Positions 26,131 through 35,975 of a stretch of DNA of 56,927 bases are shown here, one piece after another. How positions within the stretch are numbered: the stretch's first letter is position 1; each line of letters starts with the position of its first letter. A program made the position numbers and the translations under genes. Source of the DNA: Betaproteobacteria bacterium (GTDB lineage Bacteria > Pseudomonadota > Gammaproteobacteria > Burkholderiales > Thiobacillaceae); the NCBI GenBank assembly GCA_016873935.1, contig VGVT01000015.1:1-56927 (forward strand). Direction: 5' to 3'. A model generated the notes under the pieces. That model was given only the letters and a program-made list of their open reading frames with translations. It was not told the origin of the DNA and searched no databases.

Positions 26131-26874
26131 ATGTCCTCCAGCGATTACCTCTATGCCGCCGGCGTCCTGCTGCTGGCGTACTTCGTGCGCGGCATTTCCG
26201 GCTTCGGTTCCGGCCTCGTCGCGGTGCCGCTGCTGGCCCTGCGTTTTCCGCTGACGCAGGTGGTGCCGTTCATGCTCATCGCCGACTTCGCCGCCTCGGC
26301 CCTGGTCGGCGGGCTGAATTTCCGGCGCGTCGAGTGGGCGGAGATCCGCCGTCTGCTGCCGGCCACCCTGGTGGGCGTGGCGCTCGGCACCAGCCTGCTG
26401 GTGTCGCTGCCGGCCAGCGTCCTGCTGTCGGTGCTGGGCGGTTTCATCCTGCTGTTCGCCGTGCGCGGTCTGCTCTCGCAAGCCGGTCCCTTCACCCCCG
26501 CCTCGCCGCGCTGGGCCTGGCCCGCAGCCCTCTCCGGCGGTGCGGTGAGCGGGCTGTTCGGTACCGGCGGCCCGCCCTACGTGATCTATCTCTCGCACCG
26601 CATCCGCGACAAGTCGGCCCTGCGCGCCACCCTTTCGGCCCTGTTCTTCCTGGAAGGCCTGCTGCGCATCCTCGCCTTCCTGGCGGCAGGCCTGTTGTGG
26701 AGCACGACGGTGTGGTGGCACAGCCTGCTGGCGGCGCCCCTCATCCTCGCCGCGCTGTTTGCCGGCAGCCACGTACACACGCGCCTGAGCGACGCGCAGA
26801 TGCTGCGCCTGGTCAATCTGCTGCTGCTGGGCAGCGCAGCGGCGGTGCTGGCGAAGGCCTGGTGGAGCGCATGA
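26131..26874 (+). CDS. TauE/SafE family sulfite or organosulfonate exporter
   Basis: A 247-residue membrane protein with about eight hydrophobic segments. The two family repeats are visible: GISGFGSGLVAVPLLALRFPL near residue 20 and SGGAVSGLFGTGGPPYVIYL near residue 134. Substrates in this family include sulfite, sulfoacetate and taurine, so export of a sulfur anion would fit a sulfur oxidiser, but this is inference. A bidirectional terminator follows. Confidence 0.88.
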   Translation: MSSSDYLYAAGVLLLAYFVRGISGFGSGLVAVPLLALRFPLTQVVPFMLIADFAASALVGGLNFRRVEWAEIRRLLPATLVGVALGTSLLVSLPASVLLSVLGGFILLFAVRGLLSQAGPFTPASPRWAWPAALSGGAVSGLFGTGGPPYVIYLSHRIRDKSALRATLSALFFLEGLLRILAFLAAGLLWSTTVWWHSLLAAPLILAALFAGSHVHTRLSDAQMLRLVNLLLLGSAAAVLAKAWWSA

Positions 26875-26895
26875 CCGGCTCCCCGTCCTCACCCG

Positions 26896-26925
26896 AAAAA
26901 AAAGCCGCCCGAGGGCGGCCTTTTT
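26896..26925. terminator. Bidirectional terminator between the TauE gene and rplS
   Basis: GCCGCCC (26904-26910), loop GA, GGGCGGC (26913-26919), with eight A residues on one side and five T residues on the other. It can stop transcription from both converging genes. Confidence 0.92.
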
Positions 26926-26941
26926 CATGCGGCGTAAAGGC

Positions 26942-27322
26942 TCAGGCCTTGGGCGCGCGCTTGTGGTCGAGCTTTTCCTTGATGCGCGCGGACTTGCCGG
27001 AGCGCTGGCGCAGGTAGTAGAGCTTGGCCCGGCGCACGTCGCCGCGGCGCTTCACCTCGACGGTGGCGACCAGCGGGGAGTAGGTCTGGAAGGTCCGCTC
27101 GACGCCCTCGCCGGCGGAAATTTTGCGCACGGTGAAGGCGGAGTTGAGGCCCCGGTTGCGCTTGGCGATGACCACGCCTTCGTAGGCCTGCAGACGCTCA
27201 CGGTTGCCTTCCTTCACTTTCACATGCACCACCACGGTGTCTCCGGGGGAGAACTCGGGCAGGGTCTTGCCGGCCGACAGGCGGGCGATCTCTTCTTTTT
27301 CCAACTGTTCGATCAGGTTCAT
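26942..27322 (-). CDS. rplS: 50S ribosomal protein L19
   Basis: A 126-residue protein at the 30S-50S interface. Recognised by [12 protein letters not shown], the [15 protein letters not shown] region, [27 protein letters not shown] and [17 protein letters not shown]. It is the last gene of the rpsP-rimM-trmD-rplS operon, about 100 bp after trmD. Confidence 0.97.
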   Translation of the reverse strand: MNLIEQLEKEEIARLSAGKTLPEFSPGDTVVVHVKVKEGNRERLQAYEGVVIAKRNRGLNSAFTVRKISAGEGVERTFQTYSPLVATVEVKRRGDVRRAKLYYLRQRSGKSARIKEKLDHKRAPKA

Positions 27323-27423
27323 CTTCGTTTCCTTGCACGAATGTGGGCGCCAGAGGTATCCGCGGATACATGCCGCCGTTTCTACACTGGTCCGGACCGG
27401 GCCGGACCGCTCACTGCACTGCC

Positions 27424-28185
27424 TTAACGCCGCCCGGATTCCGCATCCAGCTCGGCGAGCAATTCCTGTTCCAGCGGGCTCAAGGCCCGTCCTGCCAACA
27501 ACTCCGGCCGTCGCGCCCGCGTCCGCGCCAGGGCCTGCTTCAGCCGCCAGCGCGCCACCTGGGCGTGGTTGCCGCCGCGCAGTACTTCCGGCACCGGCAG
27601 CCCGAGCCAGCTTTCCGGCCGGGTGTAGTGCGGGCAGTCCAGCAGCCCGTCGGCGAAGGAATCCTCCCTGGCCGAATCCGCGTGGCCCAGGGCGCCGGGC
27701 AACTGGCGGATCACCGCATCCAGCAAAACCATGGCCGGCAACTCGCCGCCCGACAGCACGTAGTCGCCGACCGACACTTCCTCCAGCCCGTGGCGGGCGA
27801 AGAGGCGTTCATCGATGCCTTCGTAGCGCCCCGCCAGCAACACCAGCCCGGGCTCCGCCGCCAGCTCTTCCACCAGGGCCTGGTCCAACCGTCGCCCCTG
27901 CGGCGACAGGTGGATCAGCCGGGGCTTCGCCACGCCTGCCCGGCGCAGGGCGGCTTTCGCCGCGATCAGGGCCAGGTCCAGCGGTTCCGCCAGCATCACC
28001 ATGCCGGGGCCGCCGCCGAAGGGCCGGTCGTCCACCGTCCGGTAGTTGTCCTGGGTGAAGTCCCGGGGATCCCAGAACCTCACCGAGCACAACCGCCTGT
28101 CCACCGCCCGGCCGCTGACGCCAAATCCGGTCAGCGCGGCGAACATCTCCGGAAACAGGGTCACCACGTGGTAGCCGGGGGCCAT
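27424..28185 (-). CDS. trmD: tRNA (guanine37-N1)-methyltransferase
   Basis: A 253-residue SPOUT enzyme that methylates G37 of tRNAs reading CNN codons. Features are VVTLFPEMF at the N-terminus, [13 protein letters not shown] near residue 50, the trefoil-knot SAM site GRYEGIDER and [15 protein letters not shown], and [19 protein letters not shown]. The ATG at 28185 was chosen over one 9 codons upstream because of TGAGG at correct spacing; it lies 8 bp after the rimM stop. Confidence 0.96.
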   Translation of the reverse strand: MAPGYHVVTLFPEMFAALTGFGVSGRAVDRRLCSVRFWDPRDFTQDNYRTVDDRPFGGGPGMVMLAEPLDLALIAAKAALRRAGVAKPRLIHLSPQGRRLDQALVEELAAEPGLVLLAGRYEGIDERLFARHGLEEVSVGDYVLSGGELPAMVLLDAVIRQLPGALGHADSAREDSFADGLLDCPHYTRPESWLGLPVPEVLRGGNHAQVARWRLKQALARTRARRPELLAGRALSPLEQELLAELDAESGRR

Positions 28186-28193
28186 GCCGCACC

Positions 28194-28682
28194 TCAGTAA
28201 TCCAGGCCCCAATCCACCACCAGGCGACCCGCTTCCAGGTCGACCTCCTTGACCACCGCGCCAACGAAGGGAATGAGGCGTTCCCGCTCATCCTTGCGCA
28301 CCTGCAACACATCGTTGGCGCCGGTCTCCAGCAATCCTTCCACCCGGCCGAGGACTTCGCCCGCCAGGTTCACCACTTCCAGGCCGATGAGATCGTCCCA
28401 GTAGTACTCGTCCGCGTCGGCCTCGGGCATCTCCCCCCGCGGCACCGCGACGTCGAGGCCCATCAGGGCTGCGGCCGCGTCACGGTCGTTGACGCCTTCC
28501 AGACTGGCCACCAGGCTCTGGCCGTGGATGCGGCCATCGAGCAGGCGGTAGTCGCGCCAGTCGCCCTCGCGACCGATGCGCCAGACCTCGTAATCCAGCA
28601 GGCTGTCCAGGTATTCGGTGTAGGTCCGCAGCCTGACCCAGCCCCGCACCGCGTAGGGGGCGACGATGCGCCCCATGACCAC
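28194..28682 (-). CDS. rimM: Ribosome maturation factor RimM
   Basis: A 16S rRNA processing and 30S maturation factor that binds S19. The N-terminal beta-barrel begins [18 protein letters not shown], and the PRC-barrel half includes [22 protein letters not shown] and [16 protein letters not shown]. The start is uncertain. I place it at the GTG at 28682 (162 residues), 4 bases after a TGAGGA that includes the rpsP stop. Alternatives are the ATG at 28676 and a GTG at 28715 that would overlap rpsP. Confidence 0.92.
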   Translation of the reverse strand: MVMGRIVAPYAVRGWVRLRTYTEYLDSLLDYEVWRIGREGDWRDYRLLDGRIHGQSLVASLEGVNDRDAAAALMGLDVAVPRGEMPEADADEYYWDDLIGLEVVNLAGEVLGRVEGLLETGANDVLQVRKDERERLIPFVGAVVKEVDLEAGRLVVDWGLDY

Positions 28683-28689
28683 GTAGTCC

Positions 28690-28941
28690 TCAGGCGGCGG
28701 GAGCGGCTGCGCCACGCACGATCCGGGCGACGGTGGGAGAGGTCTGGGCGCCGACGCCCTGCCAGTAGGCCAGACGGGCCTGGTCGACGCGCAGGCCATC
28801 GGCGGAGCCGGCGGCGACGGGGTTGTAGAAGCCGATGCGCTCGATGAAGCGGCCGTCGCGCCGATTACGGGAATCGGCCACGACGATGTTGAAGAAGGGG
28901 CGCTTCTTGGAGCCGCCGCGGGCGAGACGAATGGTCACCAT
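28690..28941 (-). CDS. rpsP: 30S ribosomal protein S16
   Basis: An 83-residue small-subunit protein. [25 protein letters not shown] and the [14 protein letters not shown] region are diagnostic. The ATG at 28941 is chosen because homologues begin there; the longer open frame upstream covers the promoter. Confidence 0.97.
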   Translation of the reverse strand: MVTIRLARGGSKKRPFFNIVVADSRNRRDGRFIERIGFYNPVAAGSADGLRVDQARLAYWQGVGAQTSPTVARIVRGAAAPAA

Positions 28942-29004
28942 GTCGAGTATGTCCTCTGTGCCTATGCCGGCCGAAATGGCGCGGCGAATCCGGAAAAGCC
29001 GCGC

Positions 29005-29033
29005 ATTGTACAGGAGCCCGCCGGCCAATCCAA
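29005..29033 (-). promoter_or_regulatory. Sigma70 promoter of the rpsP operon
   Basis: On the minus strand TTGGAT (29033-29028), a 17-bp spacer, then TACAAT (29010-29005). It is 64 bp upstream of the rpsP ATG and a very good match. Confidence 0.8.
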
Positions 29034-29057
29034 GTGTTTGTTTTATCTGGAGGAAGC

Positions 29058-29546
29058 TCAATCCCGGAAGTTCTGGAACTGGAGCGGAAATTCGGTGATG
29101 GATTTCTTCACCAGGGCGATGCATTCCTGCAGGGTGTCGCGCTTGGCACCGGAGACGCGCACCGCCTCGCCCTGGATGCTGGCAGTGACCTTGAGCTTGG
29201 CGTCCTTGATGAGCTTGACGATCTTCTTGGCCTGCTCGGACTCGATGCCGTTCTTCACCTTGACCTCGCGCTTGACCTTGTTGCCGGAGACCTTCTCGCT
29301 CTTCTCGGCGACATCCAGACAGCGGATGTCCACACCCCGCTTGACCAGCTTGCCGTTGAGCACTTCCTGCACCTGGTCCAGCTTGAAGTCGTCGTCGGCG
29401 AACACGGTGAGGACGTAATCGGCCTGTTCCACGCGGGCGTCGGATCCCTTGAAGTCGAAGCGGTTGGCGACTTCCTTGTTGGCCTGGTCGACGGCGTTGC
29501 GGATTTCCTGCTTGTCCACTTCGGAGACGATGTCGAAGGATGGCAT
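29058..29546 (-). CDS. yajQ: YajQ family nucleotide-binding protein
   Basis: A 162-residue DUF520 protein with two RNP-like ferredoxin folds. It begins [21 protein letters not shown] and contains [13 protein letters not shown] and [20 protein letters not shown]. Family members bind nucleotides, and some bind cyclic di-GMP. The ATG at 29546 follows GGAAAAAG. It is divergent from rpoZ. Confidence 0.95.
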   Translation of the reverse strand: MPSFDIVSEVDKQEIRNAVDQANKEVANRFDFKGSDARVEQADYVLTVFADDDFKLDQVQEVLNGKLVKRGVDIRCLDVAEKSEKVSGNKVKREVKVKNGIESEQAKKIVKLIKDAKLKVTASIQGEAVRVSGAKRDTLQECIALVKKSITEFPLQFQNFRD

Positions 29547-29577
29547 GACTTTTTCCGGGAGCTTGATAAAGGGAGGA

Positions 29578-29603
29578 ATTATAGGACTCGCATCGTTTAG
29601 AAT
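29578..29603. promoter_or_regulatory. Divergent promoter region of yajQ and rpoZ
   Basis: TATAAT on the minus strand (29583-29578) would serve yajQ and TAGAAT on the plus strand (29598-29603) would serve rpoZ. The two -10 boxes are 14 bp apart and face outward, so the promoters overlap. Both -35 regions are weak. Confidence 0.55.
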
Positions 29604-29636
29604 CGGTCCGTCAGCAACTGTTTTCGAGAGATTCCC

Positions 29637-29843
29637 ATGGCCCGCGTCACCGTCGACGACTGTATCAAGCACATTCCCAACCGCTTCGAGATGACCCTGG
29701 CCGCAGCCTACCGCGCCCGCCAGATCTCCACCGGCGCCACGCCGCGCGTGGAAGCCGAGAAGGACAAACCCGCCGTGCTGGCGCTGCGCGAAATCGCCGA
29801 AGGCCTCACCGGCCTTGAAGTCCTGAAGAAGGCCCAGGCCTAA
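29637..29843 (+). CDS. rpoZ: RNA polymerase omega subunit
   Basis: A 68-residue subunit that assists beta-prime folding and contributes to the ppGpp site. [29 protein letters not shown] is diagnostic. GAGAG precedes the ATG. It is directly followed by the ppGpp synthetase gene after 23 bp, as in many proteobacteria, but without gmk upstream. Confidence 0.97.
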   Translation: MARVTVDDCIKHIPNRFEMTLAAAYRARQISTGATPRVEAEKDKPAVLALREIAEGLTGLEVLKKAQA

Positions 29844-29866
29844 CGCGTTTTTCCCGGGGCGGCGGC

Positions 29867-31999
29867 ATGGATTCCTCTCCTGGCCTGCCACTGCTGCCCG
29901 AGGCGCTCGCCTACCTGCTACCGGCCGATCAGGAAGCCTTCGCGCGGGCCTACGAATTCTCCGCGCGCGCCCACGAGGGCCAGTTCCGCAAGGGCGGCCT
30001 GCCCTACATCACGCATCCGCTGGCCGTCGCCGAAATCCTCGCCGGCTGGCATCTCGACGTGCAGACCCTGATCGCCGCCCTGCTGCACGACGTGGTGGAG
30101 GACACCGGGGTCGGCACGGAGGAGGTCGCCACGGCTTTCGGCAAACCGGTCGCGGCGCTGGTGGACGGGGTCACCAAGCTCGACAAGATCCAGTTCGAGA
30201 ACAAGGCCGAGGCGCAGGCCGAGAATTTCCGCAAGATGCTGCTGGCCATGGCCCGCGACGTGCGCGTCATCCTCATCAAGCTGGCGGACCGCCTGCACAA
30301 CATGCGCACCCTGGACGCCATGCAACCGGAGAAGATCCATCGCATCGCCCAGGAGACCCTGGAAATCTACGCCCCCATCGCCAACCGGCTGGGACTCAAC
30401 AAGGTCTACCAGGAACTGGAGGACGTCGCCTTCCTCTACCTGCACCCGACCCGTCACAAGGTCATCGAAAAGGCGGTGAAGTCGGCGCGCGGCAACCGCA
30501 AGGAGGTGGTGGACAAGATCAAGACCGCGATCGAGGCGAAATTGCAGGAGTGCAGGATCCAGGCCCAGGTGCGCGGACGCGAGAAGCACCTGTTCAGCAT
30601 CTACCGCAAGATGCAGGAGAAGCACCTGGCCTTCTCCGAGGTCTTCGACATCTACGGCTTCCGCATCGTGGTCGAGGACCAGCGCGACTGCTATCTCGCC
30701 CTGGGCGCCCTGCACGCGCTGTACAAGCCCATCCCCGGCAAATTCAAGGACTACATCGCCATCCCGAAGCCGAACGGTTACCAGTCCCTGCACACCACCC
30801 TGTTCGGCCCCTTCGGCGCGCCGCTGGAGGTGCAGATCCGCACCCAGGAGATGCACCGCGTCGCGGAGGCCGGCGTCGCCTCGCACTGGCTCTACAAGTC
30901 GGGGGAAACCTCGCTGTCCGACGTGCAGAAGAAGACCCACCACTGGATGCAGAGCCTGCTCGACATCCAGGCCGACAGCCGGGATTCGGCGGAATTCCTG
31001 GAACACATCAAGGTGGACCTGTTTCCCGACGAGGTCTACGTGTTCACGCCCAAGGGCCGCATCGTCGCGCTGCCGCGTGGCGCGACGCCGGTGGACTTCG
31101 CCTACAACGTGCACTCGGACGTGGGCGACCATTGCGTGGGCACCAAGATCAACGGCGAGTTCATGCCGCTTTCGACGCCGCTGAAGAACGGCGATCGGGT
31201 GGAGATCCTCACCTCCGCGTCGGCCCGTCCCAACCCGGCCTGGGCGCATTTCGCCATCACCGGCAAGGCCCGCGCGCACATCCGCAGCGCCCTCAGGAAA
31301 ACGCATCGGCACGAGTCCGTGCTGCTCGGCGAACAGCTGCTGGAACAGGCGGTGCGCGCGCTGGGCGGCGAACCGGTGGTCGAGGCGCAGTGGGAGCGCC
31401 TGCAGAAGGAAGGCGGCAAAGGCCGCGACGACACCCTGGCGGAAATCGGCCTGGGCAAGAAACTGGCCTTCGTGGTGGCCAAGCAACTGCTCACCCAGGA
31501 CAGCGAAACGGCGCCGCGCAAGGCTGCGGGCCCCATGCTCGTGCGCGGCGCCGAGGGCGTGGCGGTGCGCCTGGGCAAATGCTGCCGGCCGATTCCGGGC
31601 GACCCCATCATCGGCCAGATCAAGAAGGAACAGGGCCTCATCATCCACACCCACGACTGCGCCCAGGTCCGCCATTACCGGGAGGATCCGGAGAAATGGG
31701 TGGACGTGGCCTGGGCGGCGGAGCTGAACCGCCTGTTCGACGTCGGCATCAAGATCATCGTCGTCAATCAGCGCGGCGTGCTGGCCAAGGTGGCGGCGGC
31801 CATCGCCAACGAGGGCTCGGACATCGACAATGTGCACATGCACGACGAGGCCGGTGCCTACACCAGCCTCTACTTCACCGTCAGCGTGCAGAACCGCCTG
31901 CATCTGGCGCGGCTGATGCGGGCGCTGCGCTCGCTGCCCGAAGTCATCCGCCTGACCCGCGTGAAGGGCCGCGAGGAGCGCGGCGTCAACGTGGTGTGA
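29867..31999 (+). CDS. spoT: Bifunctional (p)ppGpp synthetase/hydrolase SpoT
   Basis: A 710-residue stringent-response enzyme. The hydrolase domain is intact: [16 protein letters not shown], the HD motif in [10 protein letters not shown] near residue 72, and [13 protein letters not shown]. The synthetase domain has [32 protein letters not shown] and [14 protein letters not shown] domain ([20 protein letters not shown]), a zinc-finger-like [10 protein letters not shown] and a C-terminal ACT domain follow. With both active sites complete it is SpoT/Rel-type. It is convergent with cbbY, 6 bp apart. Confidence 0.95.
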   Translation: MDSSPGLPLLPEALAYLLPADQEAFARAYEFSARAHEGQFRKGGLPYITHPLAVAEILAGWHLDVQTLIAALLHDVVEDTGVGTEEVATAFGKPVAALVDGVTKLDKIQFENKAEAQAENFRKMLLAMARDVRVILIKLADRLHNMRTLDAMQPEKIHRIAQETLEIYAPIANRLGLNKVYQELEDVAFLYLHPTRHKVIEKAVKSARGNRKEVVDKIKTAIEAKLQECRIQAQVRGREKHLFSIYRKMQEKHLAFSEVFDIYGFRIVVEDQRDCYLALGALHALYKPIPGKFKDYIAIPKPNGYQSLHTTLFGPFGAPLEVQIRTQEMHRVAEAGVASHWLYKSGETSLSDVQKKTHHWMQSLLDIQADSRDSAEFLEHIKVDLFPDEVYVFTPKGRIVALPRGATPVDFAYNVHSDVGDHCVGTKINGEFMPLSTPLKNGDRVEILTSASARPNPAWAHFAITGKARAHIRSALRKTHRHESVLLGEQLLEQAVRALGGEPVVEAQWERLQKEGGKGRDDTLAEIGLGKKLAFVVAKQLLTQDSETAPRKAAGPMLVRGAEGVAVRLGKCCRPIPGDPIIGQIKKEQGLIIHTHDCAQVRHYREDPEKWVDVAWAAELNRLFDVGIKIIVVNQRGVLAKVAAAIANEGSDIDNVHMHDEAGAYTSLYFTVSVQNRLHLARLMRALRSLPEVIRLTRVKGREERGVNVV

Positions 32000-32005
32000 A
32001 GCGTT

Positions 32006-32761
32006 TCAGCCCAACCAGTCCCTGATCCTGGGCAAGTCCACCAGCCCCTGTTCTCCGGCTCCGCCCGCATCCAGGCGTTGGTAGGGCGCGCCTGGCTCGC
32101 CCAGGTCGGACAGCACGGCGAGCGCGCCGCTGAAATCGTCCTCCCGGGTGTAGTCGTTGACGGTGATCAGGGTACGCAGGCCGGCGCCCAGGGAGGCGCG
32201 GATACCGTTGCGGGAATCCTCGAAGGCGAGGCACTCCTCAGGCTCCAGTCCCAGTTTCCGCAGTGCCCAGACATAGATGTCCGGCGCCGGCTTCTTGGCC
32301 GGGACAATGTCGCCGGCGGCGATGACGGCGAACCAGTCCGGACCGTCCTCGGCCAGGCTGTGGCGCAATAAGGCGGTGACGTTGTCCGGGGTGGTGGTGG
32401 TGGCCACCGCCAGGGTCAGGCCGGCGGCGCGGGCTTGCGTGAGCAGGCGCCTGACGCCGGGACGCAGGGGAATGCCGCCGGCGGCCAGCATGCGGGTGTA
32501 ATGGCGGGTCTTGGCCTGGTGCAGTGCGGCCACCAGCGCGTCGAAGTCGGCGGGCTTTGCATAATCTGGGCGGAAGCGATCGACGTAGTACTTCATGCGC
32601 TCCTTGCCGCCGGTGACCGCCAGCAGTTGGCCGTACAGGGCCACGTCCCAGTCCCAGTCCAGGCCGTATTCCCGGAAGGCGGCGTTGAAGGCGGGGCGGT
32701 GGCCGTCGCGCTCGGTGTCGGCCAGCGTGCCGTCGACGTCGAAGATCAGTGCCTTGAGCAT
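32006..32761 (-). CDS. cbbY: CbbY-type HAD phosphatase
   Basis: A 251-residue HAD hydrolase. It begins LIFDVDGTLADTERDGHRPAFNAAF, followed by YGLDWDWDVALYGQLLAVTGGKERM, a signature of CbbY. The later motifs are VATTTTPDNV, KKPAPDIYVWAL and AFEDSRNGIRA. CbbY dephosphorylates xylulose-1,5-bisphosphate, a misfire product that inhibits Rubisco, so its presence points to a Calvin-cycle autotroph. No other cbb genes are in the window. The ATG at 32761 follows AGGAAAC. Confidence 0.87.
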   Translation of the reverse strand: MLKALIFDVDGTLADTERDGHRPAFNAAFREYGLDWDWDVALYGQLLAVTGGKERMKYYVDRFRPDYAKPADFDALVAALHQAKTRHYTRMLAAGGIPLRPGVRRLLTQARAAGLTLAVATTTTPDNVTALLRHSLAEDGPDWFAVIAAGDIVPAKKPAPDIYVWALRKLGLEPEECLAFEDSRNGIRASLGAGLRTLITVNDYTREDDFSGALAVLSDLGEPGAPYQRLDAGGAGEQGLVDLPRIRDWLG

Positions 32762-32806
32762 GTCGTTTCCTGTTTGAAAGCGTGTTATCAAATGTTTAGG
32801 CGCGGG

Positions 32807-32812
32807 TACAAT
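32807..32812 (+). promoter_or_regulatory. Candidate -10 box before the conserved hypothetical gene
   Basis: TACAAT at 32807-32812 preceded by AT-rich TTATCA about 16 bp upstream. It supports a start codon at 32844 and argues against the ATG at 32811. Confidence 0.45.
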
Positions 32813-32843
32813 GCGCCTCCCTGTCTGTCCCGGCCACTCCGCC

Positions 32844-33299
32844 ATGGATCTCTCCATGCAGCAACCCTCCGAATTCGACCGGCTTTTCGACGGCACCCTC
32901 TACAGCCTGCTGTCCTGGAAACAGCTCACGGCCTTCTGGGAACGCCTCGATCCCGCCGCCGGCTGGTTCCTCTACGCGGTCGGCGAAGCGCGTCCGCAAG
33001 CGCCGGCCGATGCCGAGCACGTGGCCGCCTTCGTGCGCGAGATCGACGCCCTGCTGCGCCGCGAACACCACGAGGACTACTGCGGCATCGTCTATGCCGA
33101 CGATCTGGACACGCCGCGGATCATCAAAATCTACGATCCCAACCATCTGGGGACCTCCTGTGGTTCCAGCAAGCACCGCATTCTGCCCGGCTGGGTCATG
33201 TCCCGCATGCCGCCCTCCGACCTGGACCCGCCCGCCTTCGTGCCGCAGAACCGCAAGCGCTGGTGGCAGGGCTTCCTGGACATGATCGGGGCGCGCTGA
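32844..33299 (+). CDS. Conserved hypothetical protein
   Basis: A 151-residue soluble protein that I cannot assign. It is tryptophan- and tyrosine-rich (LYSLLSWKQLTAFWERL, AAGWFLYAVGE, CGIVYADDLDTPRIIKIYDPNHLGTSCGSS). It has no signal peptide and no known motif. Codon use is like its neighbours. ATG at 32844 chosen, with another ATG at 32856; no good Shine-Dalgarno is visible for either. It ends at a bidirectional terminator shared with pnp. Confidence 0.78.
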   Translation: MDLSMQQPSEFDRLFDGTLYSLLSWKQLTAFWERLDPAAGWFLYAVGEARPQAPADAEHVAAFVREIDALLRREHHEDYCGIVYADDLDTPRIIKIYDPNHLGTSCGSSKHRILPGWVMSRMPPSDLDPPAFVPQNRKRWWQGFLDMIGAR

Positions 33300-33319
33300 G
33301 GCGAGACCGGACCTGCCAG

Positions 33320-33347
33320 AAAAAAGCGGCCCGAAGGCCGCTATTTT
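33320..33347. terminator. Bidirectional terminator between the hypothetical gene and pnp
   Basis: AGCGGCC (33325-33331), loop CGAA, GGCCGCT (33336-33342), with a run of A before and ATTTT after. It serves both converging genes. Confidence 0.9.
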
Positions 33348-33364
33348 CATGCTCTCGCGCGGCC

Positions 33365-35497
33365 TTATTCGGCGGCCGGAGCTTCCGCGGCGGGCGCGGC
33401 GGCGGGTGCCGCCGGCGGCTCGATGAGCGCCTTCATGGACAGGCGCATGCGGCCCTTCTCGTCGGTCTCCAGCACCTTCACCTGCACGGCCTGGCCTTCC
33501 TTCAGGTGGTCGGTGACGGCGTTGACGCGCTGGTGGGCGATCTGCGAGATGTGCAGCAGGCCGTCCTTGCCGGGCAGGATGTTGACGATGGCGCCGAAGT
33601 CGAGAATCTTCAGCACGGTGCCGTCGTAGGCCTTGCCCACTTCCACCTCGGCGGTGATGTCCTCGATGCGCTTCTTCGCCAGGGCGCCGGATTCGGTGCT
33701 GGTGCAGGCGATCTTGATGGTGCCGTCCTCGGCGATGTCGATCTGGGTGCCGGTCTCCTCGGTGAGCGCGCGGATGGTGGCGCCGCCCTTGCCGATGACG
33801 TCGCGGATCTTCTCCGGGTTGATCTTCATGGTGATGATGCGCGGCGCGTACTGGCTCATCTCGTGCGGCTGGGCCTCGGCGGTGTTCATGATGCCGAGGA
33901 TGTGCAGGCGCGCCTCGCGGGCCTGGGTCAGGGCCACCTGCATGATCTCCTTGGTGATGCCGGTGATCTTGATGTCCATCTGCAGGGCGCTGACGCCCTC
34001 GGTGGTGCCGGCCACTTTGAAGTCCATGTCGCCGAGGTGATCTTCGTCGCCGAGGATGTCGGTGAGCACGGCGAAGCGATTGCCTTCCTTGATCAGGCCC
34101 ATGGCGATGCCGGCCACGTGGCGGGTCATGGGCACGCCGGCGTCCATCAGGGCGAGGCTGCCGCCGCACACCGAGGCCATCGACGAGGAGCCGTTGGATT
34201 CGGTGATCTCGGACACCACGCGGATGGCGTAGCCAAACGCTTCCTTGTCCGGCAGGCAGGCCACCAGGGCCCGCTTGGCCAGGCGGCCGTGGCCGATCTC
34301 GCGGCGCTTGGGGCTGCCGACGCGGCCGGTCTCGCCGGTGGCGAAGGGCGGCATGTTGTAGTGCAGCATGAAGTAGTCGCTATAGCCGCCGGTGAGTGCC
34401 TCGATGGTCTGCTCGTCACGGCTGGTGCCGAGCGTGGCGACCACCAGGGCCTGGGTCTCGCCGCGCGTGAACAGGGCGGAACCGTGGGTGCGGGGCAGCA
34501 CGCCGGTGCGGATGGTGATGGGCCGCACGGTGCGGGTGTCGCGCCCGTCGATGCGGGGCTCGCCGCCGAGGATGCGGCCACGCACCACCTTGGCTTCCAG
34601 GCTGTGAAACAGGTCCTTGATGACGTTGGCGGCGGTGGTATCCATGTCCTCCGTGATCATCTCCGCGAACACCCGGCCGCGGATCTCGTCGACGGCGGCG
34701 ACGCGGGCCTGCTTCTGCTTGATGGAGTAGGCCTGGTTGAGGCCGTCGCCGCAGATCGCCTGCATCTTTTCGATCAGCGCCGTCGGGGTCTCGGGCGGGG
34801 TCCACTCCCAGGCATCCTTGCCGGCCTCGTCGGCAAGGTCGTTGATGGCGTCAATGGCGGCCTGCATCTGCTCGTGGCCGAACACCACGGCGCCGAGCAT
34901 GACGTCCTCGGGCAGTTCCTTGGCCTCGGACTCGACCATCAGCACCGCGGTCTCTGTACCGGCCACCACCAGGTCCAGCTTGGAGTTCTTAAGCTCGGTC
35001 TGGGTGGGGTTGAGCACGTACTGGCCGTCCACGTAGCCCACCCGGGCGGCGCCCAGCGGACCGTTGAAGGGCAGGCCGGACAGGGCCAGGGCGGCGGAGG
35101 CGCCGATCATGGCGGGAATGTCGGAATCCACCTCGGGGTTGGCCGAGACCACGGTGGCGATGACCTGCACCTCATTGAAGAAGCCGTCCGGAAACAGGGG
35201 GCGGATGGGGCGATCGATCAGGCGGGAAGTCAGGGTTTCCTTCTCGGTGGGCTTGCCCTCGCGCTTGAAGAAGCCGCCGGGGATGCGGCCCGCGGCGTAG
35301 GTCTTCTCCATGTAGTCGACGGTCAGCGGGAAGAAGTCCTGGCCGGGCTTGACTTCGTTCTTCGCCACCACGGTGACCAGCACCACGGTGTCGTCCATGC
35401 TGACGACCACCGCGCCGGTGGCCTGGCGGGCGATCTCGCCGGTTTCCAGGGTGACTTCGTGGCGACCGTATTGAAATGTCTTTTTGACCGGATTCAC
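33365..35497 (-). CDS. pnp: Polyribonucleotide nucleotidyltransferase
   Basis: A 710-residue 3'-5' phosphorolytic exoribonuclease of the degradosome. Two RNase PH domains are present ([45 protein letters not shown]), then KH ([22 protein letters not shown]) and S1 ([21 protein letters not shown]) domains, and an alanine-rich tail. The GTG start at 35497 ([20 protein letters not shown]) matches homologues and follows GGAAGG; a longer frame upstream is not likely. It follows rpsO. Confidence 0.96.
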   Translation of the reverse strand: MNPVKKTFQYGRHEVTLETGEIARQATGAVVVSMDDTVVLVTVVAKNEVKPGQDFFPLTVDYMEKTYAAGRIPGGFFKREGKPTEKETLTSRLIDRPIRPLFPDGFFNEVQVIATVVSANPEVDSDIPAMIGASAALALSGLPFNGPLGAARVGYVDGQYVLNPTQTELKNSKLDLVVAGTETAVLMVESEAKELPEDVMLGAVVFGHEQMQAAIDAINDLADEAGKDAWEWTPPETPTALIEKMQAICGDGLNQAYSIKQKQARVAAVDEIRGRVFAEMITEDMDTTAANVIKDLFHSLEAKVVRGRILGGEPRIDGRDTRTVRPITIRTGVLPRTHGSALFTRGETQALVVATLGTSRDEQTIEALTGGYSDYFMLHYNMPPFATGETGRVGSPKRREIGHGRLAKRALVACLPDKEAFGYAIRVVSEITESNGSSSMASVCGGSLALMDAGVPMTRHVAGIAMGLIKEGNRFAVLTDILGDEDHLGDMDFKVAGTTEGVSALQMDIKITGITKEIMQVALTQAREARLHILGIMNTAEAQPHEMSQYAPRIITMKINPEKIRDVIGKGGATIRALTEETGTQIDIAEDGTIKIACTSTESGALAKKRIEDITAEVEVGKAYDGTVLKILDFGAIVNILPGKDGLLHISQIAHQRVNAVTDHLKEGQAVQVKVLETDEKGRMRLSMKALIEPPAAPAAAPAAEAPAAE

Positions 35498-35536
35498 GCT
35501 GTTGCCTTCCAAATGGTTGTACCGATAAAGCGGAAC

Positions 35537-35555
35537 GGCGCCCGAGGAGGGCGCC
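35537..35555 (-). terminator. Hairpin between rpsO and pnp
   Basis: GGCGCCC (35537-35543), loop GAGGA, GGGCGCC (35549-35555). No T-run follows on the minus strand. By analogy with E. coli rpsO-pnp it may be a partial terminator or a processing site that lets PNPase control its own message. Confidence 0.6.
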
Positions 35556-35573
35556 GGCTGCATGATGCTTGGC

Positions 35574-35843
35574 TTACTTGCGCAGGCCGAGGCGCTGGAT
35601 GAGCTGGGTGTAGCTGTCCGCGTTGCGGTCCTTCAGGTAGTCCAGCAGGCGGCGGCGACGGCTGACCATCTTGAGCAGGCCGCGGCGCGAGTGGTGATCC
35701 TTGGCGTGGGTCTTGAAGTGGCCGGTGAGGTCGTTGATGCGCGCGGTCAGCAGCGCGATCTGCACTTCCGGGGAGCCGGTGTCGGCGGCGGCGCGCTGGT
35801 AATCCTTGAGGATCTGCGCTTTCTGGGGGGTAGTGATAGCCAT
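35574..35843 (-). CDS. rpsO: 30S ribosomal protein S15
   Basis: An 89-residue 16S-binding protein. [22 protein letters not shown] and [21 protein letters not shown] are diagnostic. The ATG at 35843 follows GGAG at 7 bases. Confidence 0.98.
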   Translation of the reverse strand: MAITTPQKAQILKDYQRAAADTGSPEVQIALLTARINDLTGHFKTHAKDHHSRRGLLKMVSRRRRLLDYLKDRNADSYTQLIQRLGLRK

Positions 35844-35906
35844 GGCGATACTCCTATGCAATCGCGTGGCCCGAGGCTATTCAGGACACGTTCGGGAAAG
35901 TCGGCG

Positions 35907-35936
35907 ATTGTACGCCGAGTGTTTGATTTCGTTCAA
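35907..35936 (-). promoter_or_regulatory. Sigma70 promoter of rpsO-pnp
   Basis: On the minus strand TTGAAC (35936-35931), an 18-bp spacer, then TACAAT (35912-35907), 64 bp before the rpsO ATG. Confidence 0.78.
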
Positions 35937-35975
35937 GAAAAAGAAAACTCGCCCTACCCGGCCGACGCCGGCGGA

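Noticed and set aside
32435-35602. Long plus-strand open frame opposite cbbY and pnp
   Set aside because: It covers parts of three real genes on both strands and has no recognisable protein content; a shadow of high GC third positions.
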